Shown in pieces: positions 16,373 through 26,393 of a stretch of DNA of 64,000 nt; the stretch's first letter is position 1, and each line of letters opens with the position of its first letter. The position numbers and the translations under genes are program-made. The notes beneath the pieces were generated by a model that did not search any database, had not been told where the DNA came from, and was given only the letters and a program-made list of their open reading frames with translations. Origin of the DNA: Streptomyces sp. NRRL WC-3605. GTDB taxonomy: Bacteria; Actinomycetota; Actinomycetes; Streptomycetales; Streptomycetaceae. The stretch spans positions 1 to 64,000 of the forward strand of contig NZ_LLZN01000113.1 of NCBI RefSeq assembly GCF_001509795.1, read 5' to 3'.

Positions 16373-17656
16373 GTGGCACGCATCGGTGACGGCGGCGATC
16401 TGCTCAAGTGCTCGTTCTGCGGCAAGAGCCAGAAGCAGGTCAAGAAGCTCATCGCAGGCCCTGGTGTGTACATCTGCGACGAGTGCATCGATCTCTGCAA
16501 CGAGATCATCGAGGAAGAGCTCGCGGAGACCAGTGAGGTCCGCTGGGAGGAACTCCCGAAGCCGCGCGAGATCTACGAGTTCCTCGAGGGGTACGTGGTC
16601 GGTCAGGAAGCGGCCAAGAAGGCGCTCTCCGTGGCCGTGTACAACCACTACAAGCGCGTCCAGGCCGGCGAGAACGGCGGCGGTCAGAACCGCGAGGACG
16701 CCATCGAGTTGGCGAAGTCCAACATCCTGCTGCTCGGTCCGACGGGTTCCGGCAAGACGCTCCTCGCGCAGACGCTGGCCCGCATGCTGAACGTCCCCTT
16801 CGCCATTGCCGACGCCACGGCGCTGACGGAGGCCGGGTACGTCGGCGAGGACGTCGAGAACATCCTGCTGAAGCTGATCCAGGCCGCCGACTACGACGTC
16901 AAGAAGGCCGAGACCGGGATCATCTACATCGACGAGATCGACAAGGTCGCGAGGAAGAGTGAAAACCCCTCCATCACGCGCGACGTGTCGGGCGAGGGCG
17001 TCCAGCAGGCCCTGCTGAAGATCCTCGAGGGCACCACGGCCTCCGTGCCGCCGCAGGGCGGGCGCAAGCACCCGCACCAGGAGTTCATCCAGATCGACAC
17101 GACGAACGTCCTGTTCATCGTGGGTGGCGCGTTCGCCGGCCTGGAGAAGATCATCGAGTCGCGGGCCGGCGCCAAGGGCATCGGCTTCGGCGCGACGATC
17201 CGCTCCAAGCGGGAGCTGGAGTCCAAGGACCAGTTCGAGGACGTCATGCCCGAGGACCTGGTCAAGTTCGGCATGATCCCCGAGTTCATCGGCCGCCTCC
17301 CCGTCATCACCTCGGTCCACAACCTGGACCGCGAGGCCCTGCTCCAGATCCTGGTCGAGCCGCGCAACGCGCTGGTGAAGCAGTACCAGCGCCTCTTCGA
17401 ACTCGACGGCGTCGAGCTGGACTTCGAGCGCGAGGCGCTGGAGGCCATCGCCGACCAGGCCATCCTCCGCCAGACCGGCGCGCGCGGCCTGCGCGCCATC
17501 ATGGAGGAGGTCCTGATGTCGGTGATGTACGAGGTCCCGTCCCGCAAGGACGTGGCCCGCGTCGTCATCACGGCGGACGTCGTCCACTCGAACGTGAACC
17601 CCACCCTGATCCCCCGCGACGCCCGCCGCGGCCCGGGGGAGCAGAAGTCGGCGTAA
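16373..17656 (+). CDS. clpX: ATP-dependent Clp protease ATP-binding subunit ClpX
   Basis: The 427-residue AAA+ unfoldase feeds substrates to ClpP. The N-terminal zinc-binding domain has Cys13, Cys16, Cys35 and Cys38. Walker A is GPTGSGKT (from about 122), Walker B is IIYIDEIDK, and the IGF loop that docks on ClpP lies at 270-272 (KGIGFGA). The sensor-2 region [12 protein letters not shown] is near the C-terminus. The GTG start at 16373 has GGGGAAG upstream. The gene is followed by a near-perfect tetraloop terminator and a convergent gene. Confidence 0.97.
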   Translation: MARIGDGGDLLKCSFCGKSQKQVKKLIAGPGVYICDECIDLCNEIIEEELAETSEVRWEELPKPREIYEFLEGYVVGQEAAKKALSVAVYNHYKRVQAGENGGGQNREDAIELAKSNILLLGPTGSGKTLLAQTLARMLNVPFAIADATALTEAGYVGEDVENILLKLIQAADYDVKKAETGIIYIDEIDKVARKSENPSITRDVSGEGVQQALLKILEGTTASVPPQGGRKHPHQEFIQIDTTNVLFIVGGAFAGLEKIIESRAGAKGIGFGATIRSKRELESKDQFEDVMPEDLVKFGMIPEFIGRLPVITSVHNLDREALLQILVEPRNALVKQYQRLFELDGVELDFEREALEAIADQAILRQTGARGLRAIMEEVLMSVMYEVPSRKDVARVVITADVVHSNVNPTLIPRDARRGPGEQKSA

Positions 17657-17676
17657 CCGCCACCACGGACCAACGG

Positions 17677-17708
17677 GGAAGGGCCCGGTCGAAAGACCGG
17701 GCCCTTCC
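17677..17708. terminator. Bidirectional terminator after clpX
   Basis: A perfect 14-base stem (17677-17690 with 17695-17708) is closed by a GAAA tetraloop. It lies between clpX and a convergent gene. Confidence 0.85.
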
Positions 17709-17729
17709 GCTTGCTCCGACGGTGCCGCG

Positions 17730-18671
17730 TCAGGCCTTGACGCGGATCTCCGAGCGGACCTTCGTCGTGATGTCCACGGCGATGTCCTTGGTGATGCCCT
17801 TCGTCGCGTCACCCGGCGACACCATCGCGATGGTGCTGTAGTCGGCCCACGCGCAGAACCAGTCCGTCTTCTCCTTCTTGGTGGCCAGGTCGGTGCCCTG
17901 GGCCGCCTGGCACTTCATGACCGCGCCGTCGAGGTCGACGGACTCGGCCTCACCGACCAGCTTGGTCTTGCCCGAGGAGGAACCGGAGGAGTCCTTGTCG
18001 GCGGACTTCTTGAAGTCGGCGAAGAACCTGTCCAGCGCCGCCTCGGGGTCCGCGATCTCGCCGTAGGCGCCGAAGTACGTGATGCCCTTCGCGGTGGCGA
18101 GGTCGGACAGATCCGGCGTCGAGCTCGGGTCGCTGGGGTCGTACGAGCTCAGGTCCGCCGTGGAGTAGACGCCGACGACGCTCTTGCCGTTCTTGACGCC
18201 GCTCTTCTCCAGGTCGTCGGCGGTGTCGTTGGAGTCGCCGAGGTTCTCGCCGACCTTGGTCGCACGCGTGTACTCGCTGAGCAGCTTGTCCGGCGTGGCC
18301 AACTTGTGCGCGCCGTCGTCCTCCACGCCGGCCGCGCCGCCACCGCTGCCCAGGACGAAGTACGCGCCGACGCCGATCGCCGCCACGACCGCCACCGCGC
18401 CGATGATCAGGCCGGTCTTCTTGCCGCCGCCGGACGGCTGCGGGGGATGCGGCATGTTGTACGGCTGCTGGCCGTAGGGGGGCTGCTGCGGGGGGACACC
18501 CTGGGGAGCCTGCTGCGGGTAGCCGTAGCCCGGCTGGGGCGGCGGCGTCTGCTGCGGGTAGCCGTAACCGGGCTGGGGCGCCTGCGGCTGCTGGCCGTAT
18601 GGACCCGGCTGACCGTACGGGCCGGGCTGCTGGGGCTGCCCGCCGTACGGGCCCGGCTGGTTGTAGCTCAT
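17730..18671 (-). CDS. Pro/Gly/Tyr/Gln-rich single-pass membrane protein, unknown function
   Basis: The 313-residue protein has a low-complexity cytoplasmic N-terminus of about 80 residues with repeated PGPYGQ and PGYGYPQQ units, a KK anchor, one membrane helix (about residues 85-106) and an extracytoplasmic domain of about 200 residues. Two Cys (in MKCQAAQG and WFCAWADYS) could form a disulphide. This layout is very common in Streptomyces and resembles proteins in which the PQ-rich tail clusters at the membrane, but no function is known. The ATG at 18671 (MSYNQPG) is the typical family start and has GGGGAA upstream; 27 extra residues from 18752 are rejected. Confidence 0.85.
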   Translation of the reverse strand: MSYNQPGPYGGQPQQPGPYGQPGPYGQQPQAPQPGYGYPQQTPPPQPGYGYPQQAPQGVPPQQPPYGQQPYNMPHPPQPSGGGKKTGLIIGAVAVVAAIGVGAYFVLGSGGGAAGVEDDGAHKLATPDKLLSEYTRATKVGENLGDSNDTADDLEKSGVKNGKSVVGVYSTADLSSYDPSDPSSTPDLSDLATAKGITYFGAYGEIADPEAALDRFFADFKKSADKDSSGSSSGKTKLVGEAESVDLDGAVMKCQAAQGTDLATKKEKTDWFCAWADYSTIAMVSPGDATKGITKDIAVDITTKVRSEIRVKA

Positions 18672-18795
18672 TTCTGGGTTCCCCTCCAGATGCTTATGTG
18701 TTCCTGACATCCTGGCGCAGAGTCGTCGGTCCCACGGCATCGGGGTGCCCACCGTTACAGAACAAAGGCGTTTCGGGACACGCCCGAGACACCCC

Positions 18796-18801
18796 TAAAC
18801 T
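18796..18801 (+). promoter_or_regulatory. -10 hexamer of valS (leaderless type)
   Basis: TAAACT ends six bases before the GTG at 18808 and there is no ribosome-binding site. Confidence 0.45.
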
Positions 18802-18807
18802 GACCTC

Positions 18808-21432
18808 GTGACCGAGAACGCTCAGCAGCAGCCACCAGCGCCCGACACCGAACTGCCGACCCAGTACGCGCCGGCCGACGTAGAGGGGCCGCTGTACGAG
18901 CGCTGGGTAGAGCGCGGTTACTTCGAGGCGGACGAGAAGAGCGACAAGCCTCCGTACACCATCGTCATCCCGCCGCCGAACGTCACCGGCAGCCTGCACC
19001 TCGGGCACGCCTTCGAGCACACGCTCATCGACGCCCTGACCCGCCGCAAGCGCATGCAGGGCTTCGAGACGCTGTGGCAGCCCGGCATGGACCACGCGGG
19101 CATCGCCACGCAGAACGTCGTCGAGCGCGAGCTCGGCAAGGAGGGCAAGTCCCGCCACGACCTCGGCCGTGAGGCGTTCGTCGAGCGCGTCTGGAAGTGG
19201 AAGGGCGAGTCCGGCGGCCAGATCTCCGGCCAGATGCGCCGCCTCGGCGACGGCGTCGCCTGGTCCCGTGAGCGCTTCACCATGGACGAGGGCCTGTCCC
19301 AGGCCGTCCAGACCATCTTCAAGCGCCTCTACGACGACGAGCTGATCTACCGCGCCGAGCGCATCATCAACTGGTGCCCGCGCTGTCTGACCGCGATCTC
19401 CGACATCGAGGTCGAGTACCAGGACGACGACGGCGAGCTCGTCTCCATGAAGTACGGCGACGGCGACGACACCATCGTCGTCGCCACGACCCGCGCCGAG
19501 ACGATGCTCGGCGACACCGCCGTCGCCGTCCACCCCGACGACGAGCGCTACCGGCACCTGGTCGGCAAGCTCATCAAGCTGCCGCTGACCGACCGCTCGA
19601 TCCCGGTCGTCGCCGACACTCACGTCGACCCCGAGTTCGGCACGGGTGCCGTCAAGGTCACCCCGGCCCACGACCCGAACGACTTCGAGATCGGCCAGCG
19701 TCACGACCTGCCGGCCATCACGATCATGGACGAGCACGCGGTCATCACCGCCCACGGCCCCTTCCAGGGCCTGGACCGGCTGGAGGCCCGCTCCGCCATC
19801 GTCGCCGCGCTGCGCGCCGAGGGCCGGATCGTCGCCGAGAAGCGGCCGTACGTCCACTCCGTCGGCCACTGCTCGCGCTGCAAGACCACCATCGAGCCGC
19901 GCCTGTCCATGCAGTGGTGGGTCAAGGTCGGCCCGCTCGCCAAGGCCGCCGGTGACGCGGTCCGCGACGGCCGCGTCAAGATCCACCCGCAGGAGATGGA
20001 GAAGCGGTACTTCGACTGGGTCGACAACCTCCACGACTGGTGCATCTCGCGGCAGTTGTGGTGGGGCCACCGCATCCCCGTCTGGTACGGCCCGAACGGC
20101 GAGGTCGTCTGCGTCGGCCCCGACGAGGAGCCGCCCACCGGTGAGGGCTGGCGTCAGGACACCGACGTCCTCGACACCTGGTTCTCCTCCGGCCTGTGGC
20201 CGTTCTCCACGCTCGGCTGGCCCGAACAGACCCAGTCGCTCGAGAAGTTCTACCCGAACTCCGTCCTGGTCACCGGCTACGACATCCTCTTCTTCTGGGT
20301 CGCCCGGATGATGATGTTCGGCCTGTACGCGATGGACGGCACCCCGCCGTTCCACACCATCGCCCTGCACGGCATGGTCCGCGACCAGTTCGGCAAGAAG
20401 ATGTCGAAGTCCTTCGGCAACGCGGTCAACCCGCTGGACTGGATGGACAAGTACGGCTCCGACGCGCTCCGTTTCACCCTCGCGCGCGGCGCCAACCCGG
20501 GCGTCGACGTCCCGATCGGCGAGGACTGGGTCCAGGGCTCCCGGAACTTCGCCAACAAGATCTGGAACGCCACCCGCTTCGCGCTGATGAACGGCGCGAC
20601 GGTGGACGGGCCCCTTCCGGACCCGTCGGCGATGTCCTCCACGGACCGCTGGATCCTGTCCCGCCTCAACTCCGTCGTCGCCGAAGTCGACGCGCTCTAC
20701 GACGACTTCCAGTTCGCGAAGCTGTCCGACGCCCTGTTCCACTTCGCGTGGGACGAGGTCTTCGACTGGTACGTCGAGCTGTCCAAGACGACGTTCCAGG
20801 CCGGCGGCGAGGCGGCCGAGGTCAGCAAGCGCGTCCTCGGCGAGGTCCTCGACGTCACGCTGAAGCTGCTGCACCCGGTGGTCCCGTTCGTCACCGAGAC
20901 CCTGTGGACCACACTGACCGGCGGCGAGTCCATCGTGATCGCCGACTGGCCGGCCGACAGCGGCTTCCGCGACCAGGGCGCCGAGCGGGAGATCGAGTCC
21001 CTCCAGTCCGTCATCACCGAGGTCCGCCGCTTCCGCGCCGACCAGGGCCTCCAGCCCGGCCAGCGGGTCCCGGCCCGGCTGACCCTGGACGGCACGGCCC
21101 TCGCCGCGCACGAGCCGGCCATCCGCCAGCTCCTGCGCCTCCAGCCGGAGGGCGACGCCTTCACAGCGACGGCGACGCTGCCGGTCGCGGGCGCGGAGGT
21201 CGCCCTCGACCTGTCCGGCGTGATCGACGTCGCGGCCGAGCGCAAGCGCCTGGCCAAGGACCTCGCCGCCGCCGAGAAGGAGAAGGCGCAGGCCACGGCC
21301 AAGCTCGGCAACGAGGCGTTCCTCGCGAAGGCCCCCGACCAGGTGGTCGACAAGATCCGCGGCCGCCTCGCGAAGGCGGACGAGGACATCGCCCGCATCA
21401 CGGCCCAGCTGGAGCGCCTGCCGCAGGCGTAG
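18808..21432 (+). CDS. valS: Valyl-tRNA synthetase
   Basis: The 874-residue class Ia synthetase charges tRNA-Val. The HIGH-type motif is HLGH at 64-67 (in [12 protein letters not shown]), the editing domain contains [19 protein letters not shown], and the KMSKS loop is at 531-535. A C-terminal coiled coil ([21 protein letters not shown]) contacts the tRNA elbow. The length is normal. The GTG start is probably leaderless. No T-box-like leader is possible because almost no leader is predicted. A hairpin follows the stop and folC has its own promoter-like hexamer. Confidence 0.97.
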   Translation: MTENAQQQPPAPDTELPTQYAPADVEGPLYERWVERGYFEADEKSDKPPYTIVIPPPNVTGSLHLGHAFEHTLIDALTRRKRMQGFETLWQPGMDHAGIATQNVVERELGKEGKSRHDLGREAFVERVWKWKGESGGQISGQMRRLGDGVAWSRERFTMDEGLSQAVQTIFKRLYDDELIYRAERIINWCPRCLTAISDIEVEYQDDDGELVSMKYGDGDDTIVVATTRAETMLGDTAVAVHPDDERYRHLVGKLIKLPLTDRSIPVVADTHVDPEFGTGAVKVTPAHDPNDFEIGQRHDLPAITIMDEHAVITAHGPFQGLDRLEARSAIVAALRAEGRIVAEKRPYVHSVGHCSRCKTTIEPRLSMQWWVKVGPLAKAAGDAVRDGRVKIHPQEMEKRYFDWVDNLHDWCISRQLWWGHRIPVWYGPNGEVVCVGPDEEPPTGEGWRQDTDVLDTWFSSGLWPFSTLGWPEQTQSLEKFYPNSVLVTGYDILFFWVARMMMFGLYAMDGTPPFHTIALHGMVRDQFGKKMSKSFGNAVNPLDWMDKYGSDALRFTLARGANPGVDVPIGEDWVQGSRNFANKIWNATRFALMNGATVDGPLPDPSAMSSTDRWILSRLNSVVAEVDALYDDFQFAKLSDALFHFAWDEVFDWYVELSKTTFQAGGEAAEVSKRVLGEVLDVTLKLLHPVVPFVTETLWTTLTGGESIVIADWPADSGFRDQGAEREIESLQSVITEVRRFRADQGLQPGQRVPARLTLDGTALAAHEPAIRQLLRLQPEGDAFTATATLPVAGAEVALDLSGVIDVAAERKRLAKDLAAAEKEKAQATAKLGNEAFLAKAPDQVVDKIRGRLAKADEDIARITAQLERLPQA

Positions 21433-21449
21433 GGGCTACGACGGCCAGG

Positions 21450-21481
21450 AGGCCCCCGGTGCTCTCGGGCACCGGAGGCCT
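21450..21481 (+). terminator. Hairpin terminator after valS
   Basis: The arms 21450-21462 and 21469-21481 pair over 13 bases with one mismatch around a short loop. Confidence 0.65.
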
Positions 21482-21565
21482 TGCCGTACACCGGATCGGG
21501 GCACGGGGAACCGTCCGTCCCCGGCGCCACCCCCACTCCCTGGGCGCTCTGTCAGTCGGCCTCCG

Positions 21566-21571
21566 TAGACT
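21566..21571 (+). promoter_or_regulatory. -10 hexamer of folC (leaderless type)
   Basis: TAGACT ends six bases before the GTG at 21578, with no Shine-Dalgarno sequence between. Confidence 0.45.
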
Positions 21572-21577
21572 GGCCCC

Positions 21578-23080
21578 GTGAGCGACCAGAACGAGCCCGA
21601 CCCACTCGACCTCTTCGACGAGATCATCGCGGAGGAGACCGACCGCGACCCCGACCTCGCCGTCATCGAGGCCGGCAGCCGCACTCTGCGCACCCAGGGC
21701 GGCCCTCAGCAGGCGGACGTGCCCGCCCGCCCCGAGGACCCCGAGGTCGACAAGGCCCTGCGTGAGGTCGAGGCGGAGCTGGCGACCCGCTGGGGCGAGA
21801 CCAAGCTGGAGCCCTCGGTCGCCCGTATCGCCGCGCTCATGGACCTCCTGGGCGAGCCCCAGCGGTCGTACCCGTCGATCCACATCACCGGGACCAACGG
21901 CAAGACGTCGACCGCCCGCATGATCGAGGCCCTGCTCGGCGCCTTCGAGCTGCGCACCGGGCGCTACACCTCGCCGCACGTCCAGTCGATCACCGAGCGG
22001 ATCAGCCTGGACGGCGCCCCCGTCTCCGCCGAGCGGTTCATCGAGACGTACCAGGACATCAGGCCGTACATCGAGATGGTCGACTCCTCGCAGGAGTTCC
22101 GCCTGTCGTTCTTCGAGGTGCTCACGGGCATGGCGTACGCCGCCTTCGCGGACGCGCCCGTCGACGTCGCCGTCGTCGAGGTCGGCATGGGCGGCTCCTG
22201 GGACGCCACGAACGTCATCGACGCGGATGTCGCCGTCGTGACGCCGATCGACCTCGACCACACCGACCGGCTCGGCACCACCCCCGGCGAGATCGCCGGG
22301 GAGAAGGCCGGGATCGTCAAGCAGGGCGCCACCGTGATCATGGCCCAGCAGCCGGTGGACGCCGCGCAGGTGCTGCTGAAGAAGGCCGTCGAGGTCGACG
22401 CCACCGTGGCCCGCGAGGGCCTGGAGTTCGGGGTCGTCGCCCGCCAGGTCGCCGTCGGCGGGCAAGTCGTCACCCTGCGCGGCCTGGGCGGCGAGTACCC
22501 CGAGGTCTACCTCCCGCTGCATGGCGCCCACCAGGCGCACAACGCGGCGGTCGCCCTCGCCGCCGTCGAGGCGTTCTTCGGGGTCGGCGCCGCCCGCGCC
22601 GAGCCGCTGGACATCGACACCGTCCGCAAGGCGTTCGCCGCCGTCTCCTCCCCGGGCCGTATGGAGGTCGTCCGGCGCTCCCCGACCGTCGTGCTGGACG
22701 CCGCGCACAACCCGGCGGGCGCCCGTGTGACCGCCGACGCGATCGGTGAGGCCTTCGACTTCAGCCGGCTGATCGGCGTCGTCGGCGCGAGCGGCGACAA
22801 GAACGTCCGGGGCCTGCTGGAGGCGTTCGAGCCGATCTTCGCCGAGGTCGTCGTCACCCAGAACAGCTCGCACCGCGCCATGGACGCCGACGAACTCGCG
22901 GCCATCGCCGTCGAGGTGTTCGGCGACGAGCGCGTCCAGGTCGAGCCGCGGCTGCCGGACGCCCTGGAGGCCGCGATCACGCTGGCCGAGGAGGAGGGCG
23001 AGTTCACCGGCGGCGGCGTCCTCGTCACCGGCTCCGTCATCACGGTCGGCGAAGCCCGGCTGCTGCTCGGGAAGGGCTGA
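21578..23080 (+). CDS. folC: Bifunctional folylpolyglutamate synthase/dihydrofolate synthase
   Basis: The 500-residue Mur-ligase-type enzyme adds glutamate to dihydropteroate and folates. The P-loop ITGTNGKTSTARM lies at about 103-115; SPHVQSITERI, the Mg-binding EVGMGGSWDATNV and the LDAAHNPAGA motif of the C-terminal domain are all present. About 50 extra acidic N-terminal residues (DPLDLFDEIIAEETDRDPD) precede the catalytic part; this extension is common in actinobacteria. Seven bases separate its stop from the DUF4233 gene, so the two are one operon, probably continuing to ndk. Confidence 0.95.
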   Translation: MSDQNEPDPLDLFDEIIAEETDRDPDLAVIEAGSRTLRTQGGPQQADVPARPEDPEVDKALREVEAELATRWGETKLEPSVARIAALMDLLGEPQRSYPSIHITGTNGKTSTARMIEALLGAFELRTGRYTSPHVQSITERISLDGAPVSAERFIETYQDIRPYIEMVDSSQEFRLSFFEVLTGMAYAAFADAPVDVAVVEVGMGGSWDATNVIDADVAVVTPIDLDHTDRLGTTPGEIAGEKAGIVKQGATVIMAQQPVDAAQVLLKKAVEVDATVAREGLEFGVVARQVAVGGQVVTLRGLGGEYPEVYLPLHGAHQAHNAAVALAAVEAFFGVGAARAEPLDIDTVRKAFAAVSSPGRMEVVRRSPTVVLDAAHNPAGARVTADAIGEAFDFSRLIGVVGASGDKNVRGLLEAFEPIFAEVVVTQNSSHRAMDADELAAIAVEVFGDERVQVEPRLPDALEAAITLAEEEGEFTGGGVLVTGSVITVGEARLLLGKG

Positions 23081-23087
23081 GTCCGAG

Positions 23088-23444
23088 ATGCGTACGCTCT
23101 GTTCCTCGACGCTGATCGGCGAGTTCTTCGTCATCGGCTTCGCCGGTCTGGTCGCCATGAAGGACCCGGACCTGTCCATGGCGACGGTGTGGACGGTCAG
23201 CGGCATCGCGATGTTCCTGTGCGTGCTGCTGTGCGGCCTGGTGACCCGCCCCGGCGGCGTGGCGCTGGGCTGGGCCCTGCAGGTCGCGCTGATCGCGTCC
23301 GGCTTCATCGTGCCCATGATGTTCATCCTGGGCGTGGTCTTCGCGGCCCTGTGGTGGGCCTCGGTGCACTACGGCCGCAAGGTCGACGAGGCGAAGGCGA
23401 GATTCGCCGCGCAGGCGGACTCCTCCACACCTGACGCTGCGTAA
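23088..23444 (+). CDS. DUF4233 membrane protein
   Basis: The 118-residue protein has four predicted membrane helices and a short basic tail (YGRKVDEAKARFAAQ). It starts MRTLCSSTLIGEFFVIGFAGLVA, the pattern of the DUF4233 family, which is nearly always found between folC and ndk in actinobacteria. Its function is unknown; the conserved linkage suggests a role tied to folate or nucleotide supply, which is inference. Stop-to-start spacing from folC is seven bases. Confidence 0.85.
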   Translation: MRTLCSSTLIGEFFVIGFAGLVAMKDPDLSMATVWTVSGIAMFLCVLLCGLVTRPGGVALGWALQVALIASGFIVPMMFILGVVFAALWWASVHYGRKVDEAKARFAAQADSSTPDAA

Positions 23445-23509
23445 CGGGCGCCTGGACACGCCCTGTAACCTCTTCCCACCGCACACCGGCAGTAAGAAGG
23501 AGCCCTCCC

Positions 23510-23923
23510 GTGACCCAGCGCACCCTCGTCCTGCTCAAGCCCGACGCCGTCCGGCGGGGCCTGACCGGCGAGATCATCAGCCGTATCGAGCGCAAGGCCG
23601 GCTGGCAGATCACCGCGCTGGAGCTGCGCTCCCTGGACCAGGACACGCTGGAGCAGCACTACGGCGAGCACAAGGGCAAGCCCTTCTACGAGCCGCTCGT
23701 GGAGTTCATGGCGTCCGGTCCGGTCGTCGCCCTGATCGTCGAGGGCGAGCGGGTCATCGAGGGGCTGCGCCAGCTGGCCGGGCCGACCGACCCGATCGCC
23801 GCCGCGCCCGGTTCGATCCGCGGCGACTACGGCGTCATCGTGCGGGAGAACCTGATCCACGCCTCGGACTCCGAGGAGTCCGCCGAGCGCGAGGTCAAGA
23901 TCTTCTTCCCCGGCCGAGCCTGA
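23510..23923 (+). CDS. ndk: Nucleoside diphosphate kinase
   Basis: The 137-residue enzyme balances nucleoside triphosphates by a ping-pong mechanism. The phosphorylated residue is His117 in NLIHASDS, the N-terminus TLVLLKPDAVRRG is the family start, and the length is normal. The GTG start at 23510 has AAGGAG nine bases upstream. It is the last gene of the folC unit. A bulged GC hairpin follows. Confidence 0.96.
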   Translation: MTQRTLVLLKPDAVRRGLTGEIISRIERKAGWQITALELRSLDQDTLEQHYGEHKGKPFYEPLVEFMASGPVVALIVEGERVIEGLRQLAGPTDPIAAAPGSIRGDYGVIVRENLIHASDSEESAEREVKIFFPGRA

Positions 23924-23930
23924 TCCCCCC

Positions 23931-23954
23931 GGCCGCTCCCCAAGAGGGGCGGCC
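23931..23954 (+). terminator. Hairpin after ndk
   Basis: GGCCGCTCCCC (23931-23941) pairs with GGGGCGGCC (23946-23954) with one bulged T and a four-base loop, seven bases after the ndk stop. Confidence 0.5.
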
Positions 23955-24178
23955 CCAGGTAATCTGCCGCCCGTGGCATATGCCGGGCGATCGGGGGAAC
24001 GAGTGCCCCCGATGGACCGTCTCCACAAGCGGGGCGCCTCGCCATCTGCTGACAATGGCGGAGACCCTCCCGCAGTGTTCGTGCAGGCGCGTCTACGATG
24101 GAAGCCTTCACGTCACAGCACCCACTTCGCCGTCCTGAAATGCCGTCAAACGCTCCCAGGAAGGCCAGACGAATCCTG

Positions 24179-25210
24179 ATGGGGAACTCAATGTCGTTCA
24201 TCGGCCGTGACATGGCTGTCGACCTCGGGACCGCCAACACGCTGGTGTACGTCAGGGGTCGCGGGATCGTACTCAACGAGCCGTCCGTCGTCGCGATCAA
24301 CACGAACACCGGTGGCATCCTCGCGGTCGGCGCCGAGGCGAAGAAGATGATCGGGCGCACGCCGGGCAACATCGTGGCCGTACGGCCGCTGAAGGACGGC
24401 GTGATCGCCGACTTCGAGATCACCGAGCGGATGCTCCGCTACTTCATCCTGAAGATCCACAAGCGGCGGTATCTCGCTCGTCCCCGGGTCGTCGTCTGTG
24501 TGCCCTCGGGCATCACCGGCGTCGAGCGCCGCGCCGTCATCGAGGCGTCGTCCCAGGCCGGCGCCCGCCAGGTGCACATCATCGAGGAGCCCATGGCCGC
24601 GGCCATCGGCTCCGGCCTGCCGGTCCACGAGGCCACGGGCAACATGGTGGTGGACATCGGCGGCGGCACCACGGAGGTCGCGGTCATCTCCCTCGGCGGC
24701 ATCGTCACCGCCCAGTCCATCCGGGTCGCGGGCGACGAGCTGGACAACGCGATCATCCAGCACATCAAGAAGGAGTACTCCCTTCTGCTGGGTGAGCGCA
24801 CGGCCGAACAGATCAAGATCACGATCGGCTCCGCGTACGACCTCGACTCCGACGAGCACACCGAAATCCGCGGCCGGGACCTCGTCTCCGGGCTGCCGAA
24901 GACCGTCGTCATCTCCGCGGCCGAAGTGCGCAAGGCCATCGAGGAACCGGTCAACGCCATCGTGGACGCGGTCAAGACGACCCTCGACAAGTGCCCGCCG
25001 GAGCTGTCCGGCGACATCATGGACCGAGGAATCGTTCTGACCGGCGGCGGCGCCCTGCTGCGCGGTCTCGACGAGCGGCTGCGCCGCGAGACGGGCATGC
25101 CGATCCACATCGCCGAGGACCCGCTGGACAGCGTGGCGCTCGGCTCCGGCAAGTGCGTCGAGGAGTTCGAGGCGCTGCAGCAGGTGCTCGACGCCCAGCC
25201 GCGCAGATGA
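24179..25210 (+). CDS. mreB: Rod-shape-determining actin homologue MreB
   Basis: The 343-residue actin-fold ATPase forms filaments below the membrane. Phosphate loop 1 is [13 protein letters not shown], phosphate loop 2 is [18 protein letters not shown] and the adenosine motif is [16 protein letters not shown]. In Streptomyces MreB acts mainly in spore-wall assembly rather than in tip growth. The ATG at 24179 (MGNSMSF) is used; an in-frame ATG at 24191 with GGGGA just upstream is an equally possible start. A 13-base-pair hairpin separates it from mreC. Confidence 0.96.
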   Translation: MGNSMSFIGRDMAVDLGTANTLVYVRGRGIVLNEPSVVAINTNTGGILAVGAEAKKMIGRTPGNIVAVRPLKDGVIADFEITERMLRYFILKIHKRRYLARPRVVVCVPSGITGVERRAVIEASSQAGARQVHIIEEPMAAAIGSGLPVHEATGNMVVDIGGGTTEVAVISLGGIVTAQSIRVAGDELDNAIIQHIKKEYSLLLGERTAEQIKITIGSAYDLDSDEHTEIRGRDLVSGLPKTVVISAAEVRKAIEEPVNAIVDAVKTTLDKCPPELSGDIMDRGIVLTGGGALLRGLDERLRRETGMPIHIAEDPLDSVALGSGKCVEEFEALQQVLDAQPRR

Positions 25211-25225
25211 CGTAACTCTTTCGTT

Positions 25226-25259
25226 CCGCCGTACGAGATGATCTCCTCTCGTGCGGCGG
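25226..25259 (+). terminator. Hairpin between mreB and mreC
   Basis: The arms 25226-25238 and 25247-25259 form a 13-base-pair stem with one wobble around an eight-base loop, 16 bases after the mreB stop. It could be a terminator or partial attenuator that gives mreB more transcript than mreCD. Confidence 0.6.
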
Positions 25260-25357
25260 ATCGTCGATTCGGAGGCTTAAGCTCGCGCATATGCCTCCGC
25301 ACAGCTGAACACCCCAACCCCCGCACATTCCAATGAGGAAGGGCACGGCCGCCGCAC

Positions 25358-26380
25358 GTGAGGGACACACGAGAGAGCCGGCTGCTCCTGGTGCTGCTGG
25401 TCGCCATCGCGTTCGCACTGATCACGGTGGACATCCGCGGCGGTGAGGACTCCCCGGTCGACGGTGCCCGCCAGGCCGCCGCCGCGGTCTTCGGCCCGGT
25501 CGAGGACGGCGTGTCGGCCGCGGTGAACCCGGTCGGCAACGCCGTCTCCGCCATCCGCGACTCCGGTGAGCGCCACGACCGGCTCGCCCGGCTCGAGCAG
25601 GAGAACGCCGCCCTCAAGGCGAAGCTCGGCAGCGACGACCGCAGCCGCAGCCGCCTCAAGCAGCTCGACAAGATGCTGAAGGTCGCGGGCGAGGGCCAGT
25701 ACGGCATCAAGGGCGCCCAGGTCATCGCGATAGGAGCGGCCCAGGGCTTCTCCTGGACCATCACCATCGACGCCGGCGCCAACGACGGCCTCCAGCGCGA
25801 CATGACCGTCCTGAACGGCGACGGACTGGTCGGCCGCGTCACCACCGTCGGCCCGAACACCGCGACGGTCCTGCTCGCCAACGACCCCGACTTCACCGTC
25901 GGCACCCGCATGGAGGCCAGCGACGAGCTCGGCTTCGCCTCCGGTCAGGGAGACCGCCCGCTGCGGGTCGAACTCCTCAACGGCAAGGCCGAGGTGAAGA
26001 AGGGCGACCGTCTCGTCACCTTCGGCTCGCAGGCCGACAAGCCGTTCGTCCCCGGTGTCCCGGTCGGCGTCGTCTCCCGTGTCGACCCGTCCGGCGGCGG
26101 CCTGACCCGCACCCTGTACGTCACGCCGTACGTCGGCTTCTCCAAGCTCGACGTCGTCGGCGTCGTCGTCCAGGCGCCGAAGAAGGACCCGCGCGACACG
26201 GTGCTGCCCGCCAAGCCGAAGCCGAAGCCCACGCCGACCGTCACGGTGACCGTGACGCCGGGCGCCGAGGTGCAGGACGGCGGCGGGCAACAGCAGCAGG
26301 GCGACACCCAGGACCAGCCCCTGGCCGGGGGCCTCCAGCCCCGCGCCGACGACCTGTACCAGTACGAGCAAGACCAGTAG
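25358..26380 (+). CDS. mreC: Cell-shape protein MreC
   Basis: The 340-residue protein has a single N-terminal membrane helix (about residues 8-24), a coiled coil (RLARLEQENAALKAKLG), then the double beta-barrel MreC domain with VVGRVTTVGPNTATVLL and PVGVVSRVDPSG. A low-complexity tail rich in Lys, Pro, Thr and Gln (KPKPKPTPTVTVTVTP) is added at the C-terminus. MreC links cytoplasmic MreB to PBP2 in the periplasm-side space. The start is GTG 25358 after a GAGG-poor leader; start certainty is moderate. Confidence 0.93.
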   Translation: MRDTRESRLLLVLLVAIAFALITVDIRGGEDSPVDGARQAAAAVFGPVEDGVSAAVNPVGNAVSAIRDSGERHDRLARLEQENAALKAKLGSDDRSRSRLKQLDKMLKVAGEGQYGIKGAQVIAIGAAQGFSWTITIDAGANDGLQRDMTVLNGDGLVGRVTTVGPNTATVLLANDPDFTVGTRMEASDELGFASGQGDRPLRVELLNGKAEVKKGDRLVTFGSQADKPFVPGVPVGVVSRVDPSGGGLTRTLYVTPYVGFSKLDVVGVVVQAPKKDPRDTVLPAKPKPKPTPTVTVTVTPGAEVQDGGGQQQQGDTQDQPLAGGLQPRADDLYQYEQDQ

Positions 26381-26393
26381 GAGCTGAGCCCTC

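Noticed and set aside
15410..17812. Antisense frame of 800 codons opposite clpP2 and clpX
   Set aside because: Lies entirely across conserved clp genes and reads as Arg/Val/Asp-rich shadow.
18672..18807. Possible T-box or other tRNA-sensing leader for valS
   Set aside because: A -10 like element six bases from the start codon leaves no leader, and no T-box motif is visible.
18694..21111. Antisense frame of 805 codons opposite valS
   Set aside because: Shadow of valS; no motif and no start signal.
24094..24099. TACGAT as a promoter -10 for mreB
   Set aside because: No acceptable -35 is found 16-18 bases upstream, so I did not list it.
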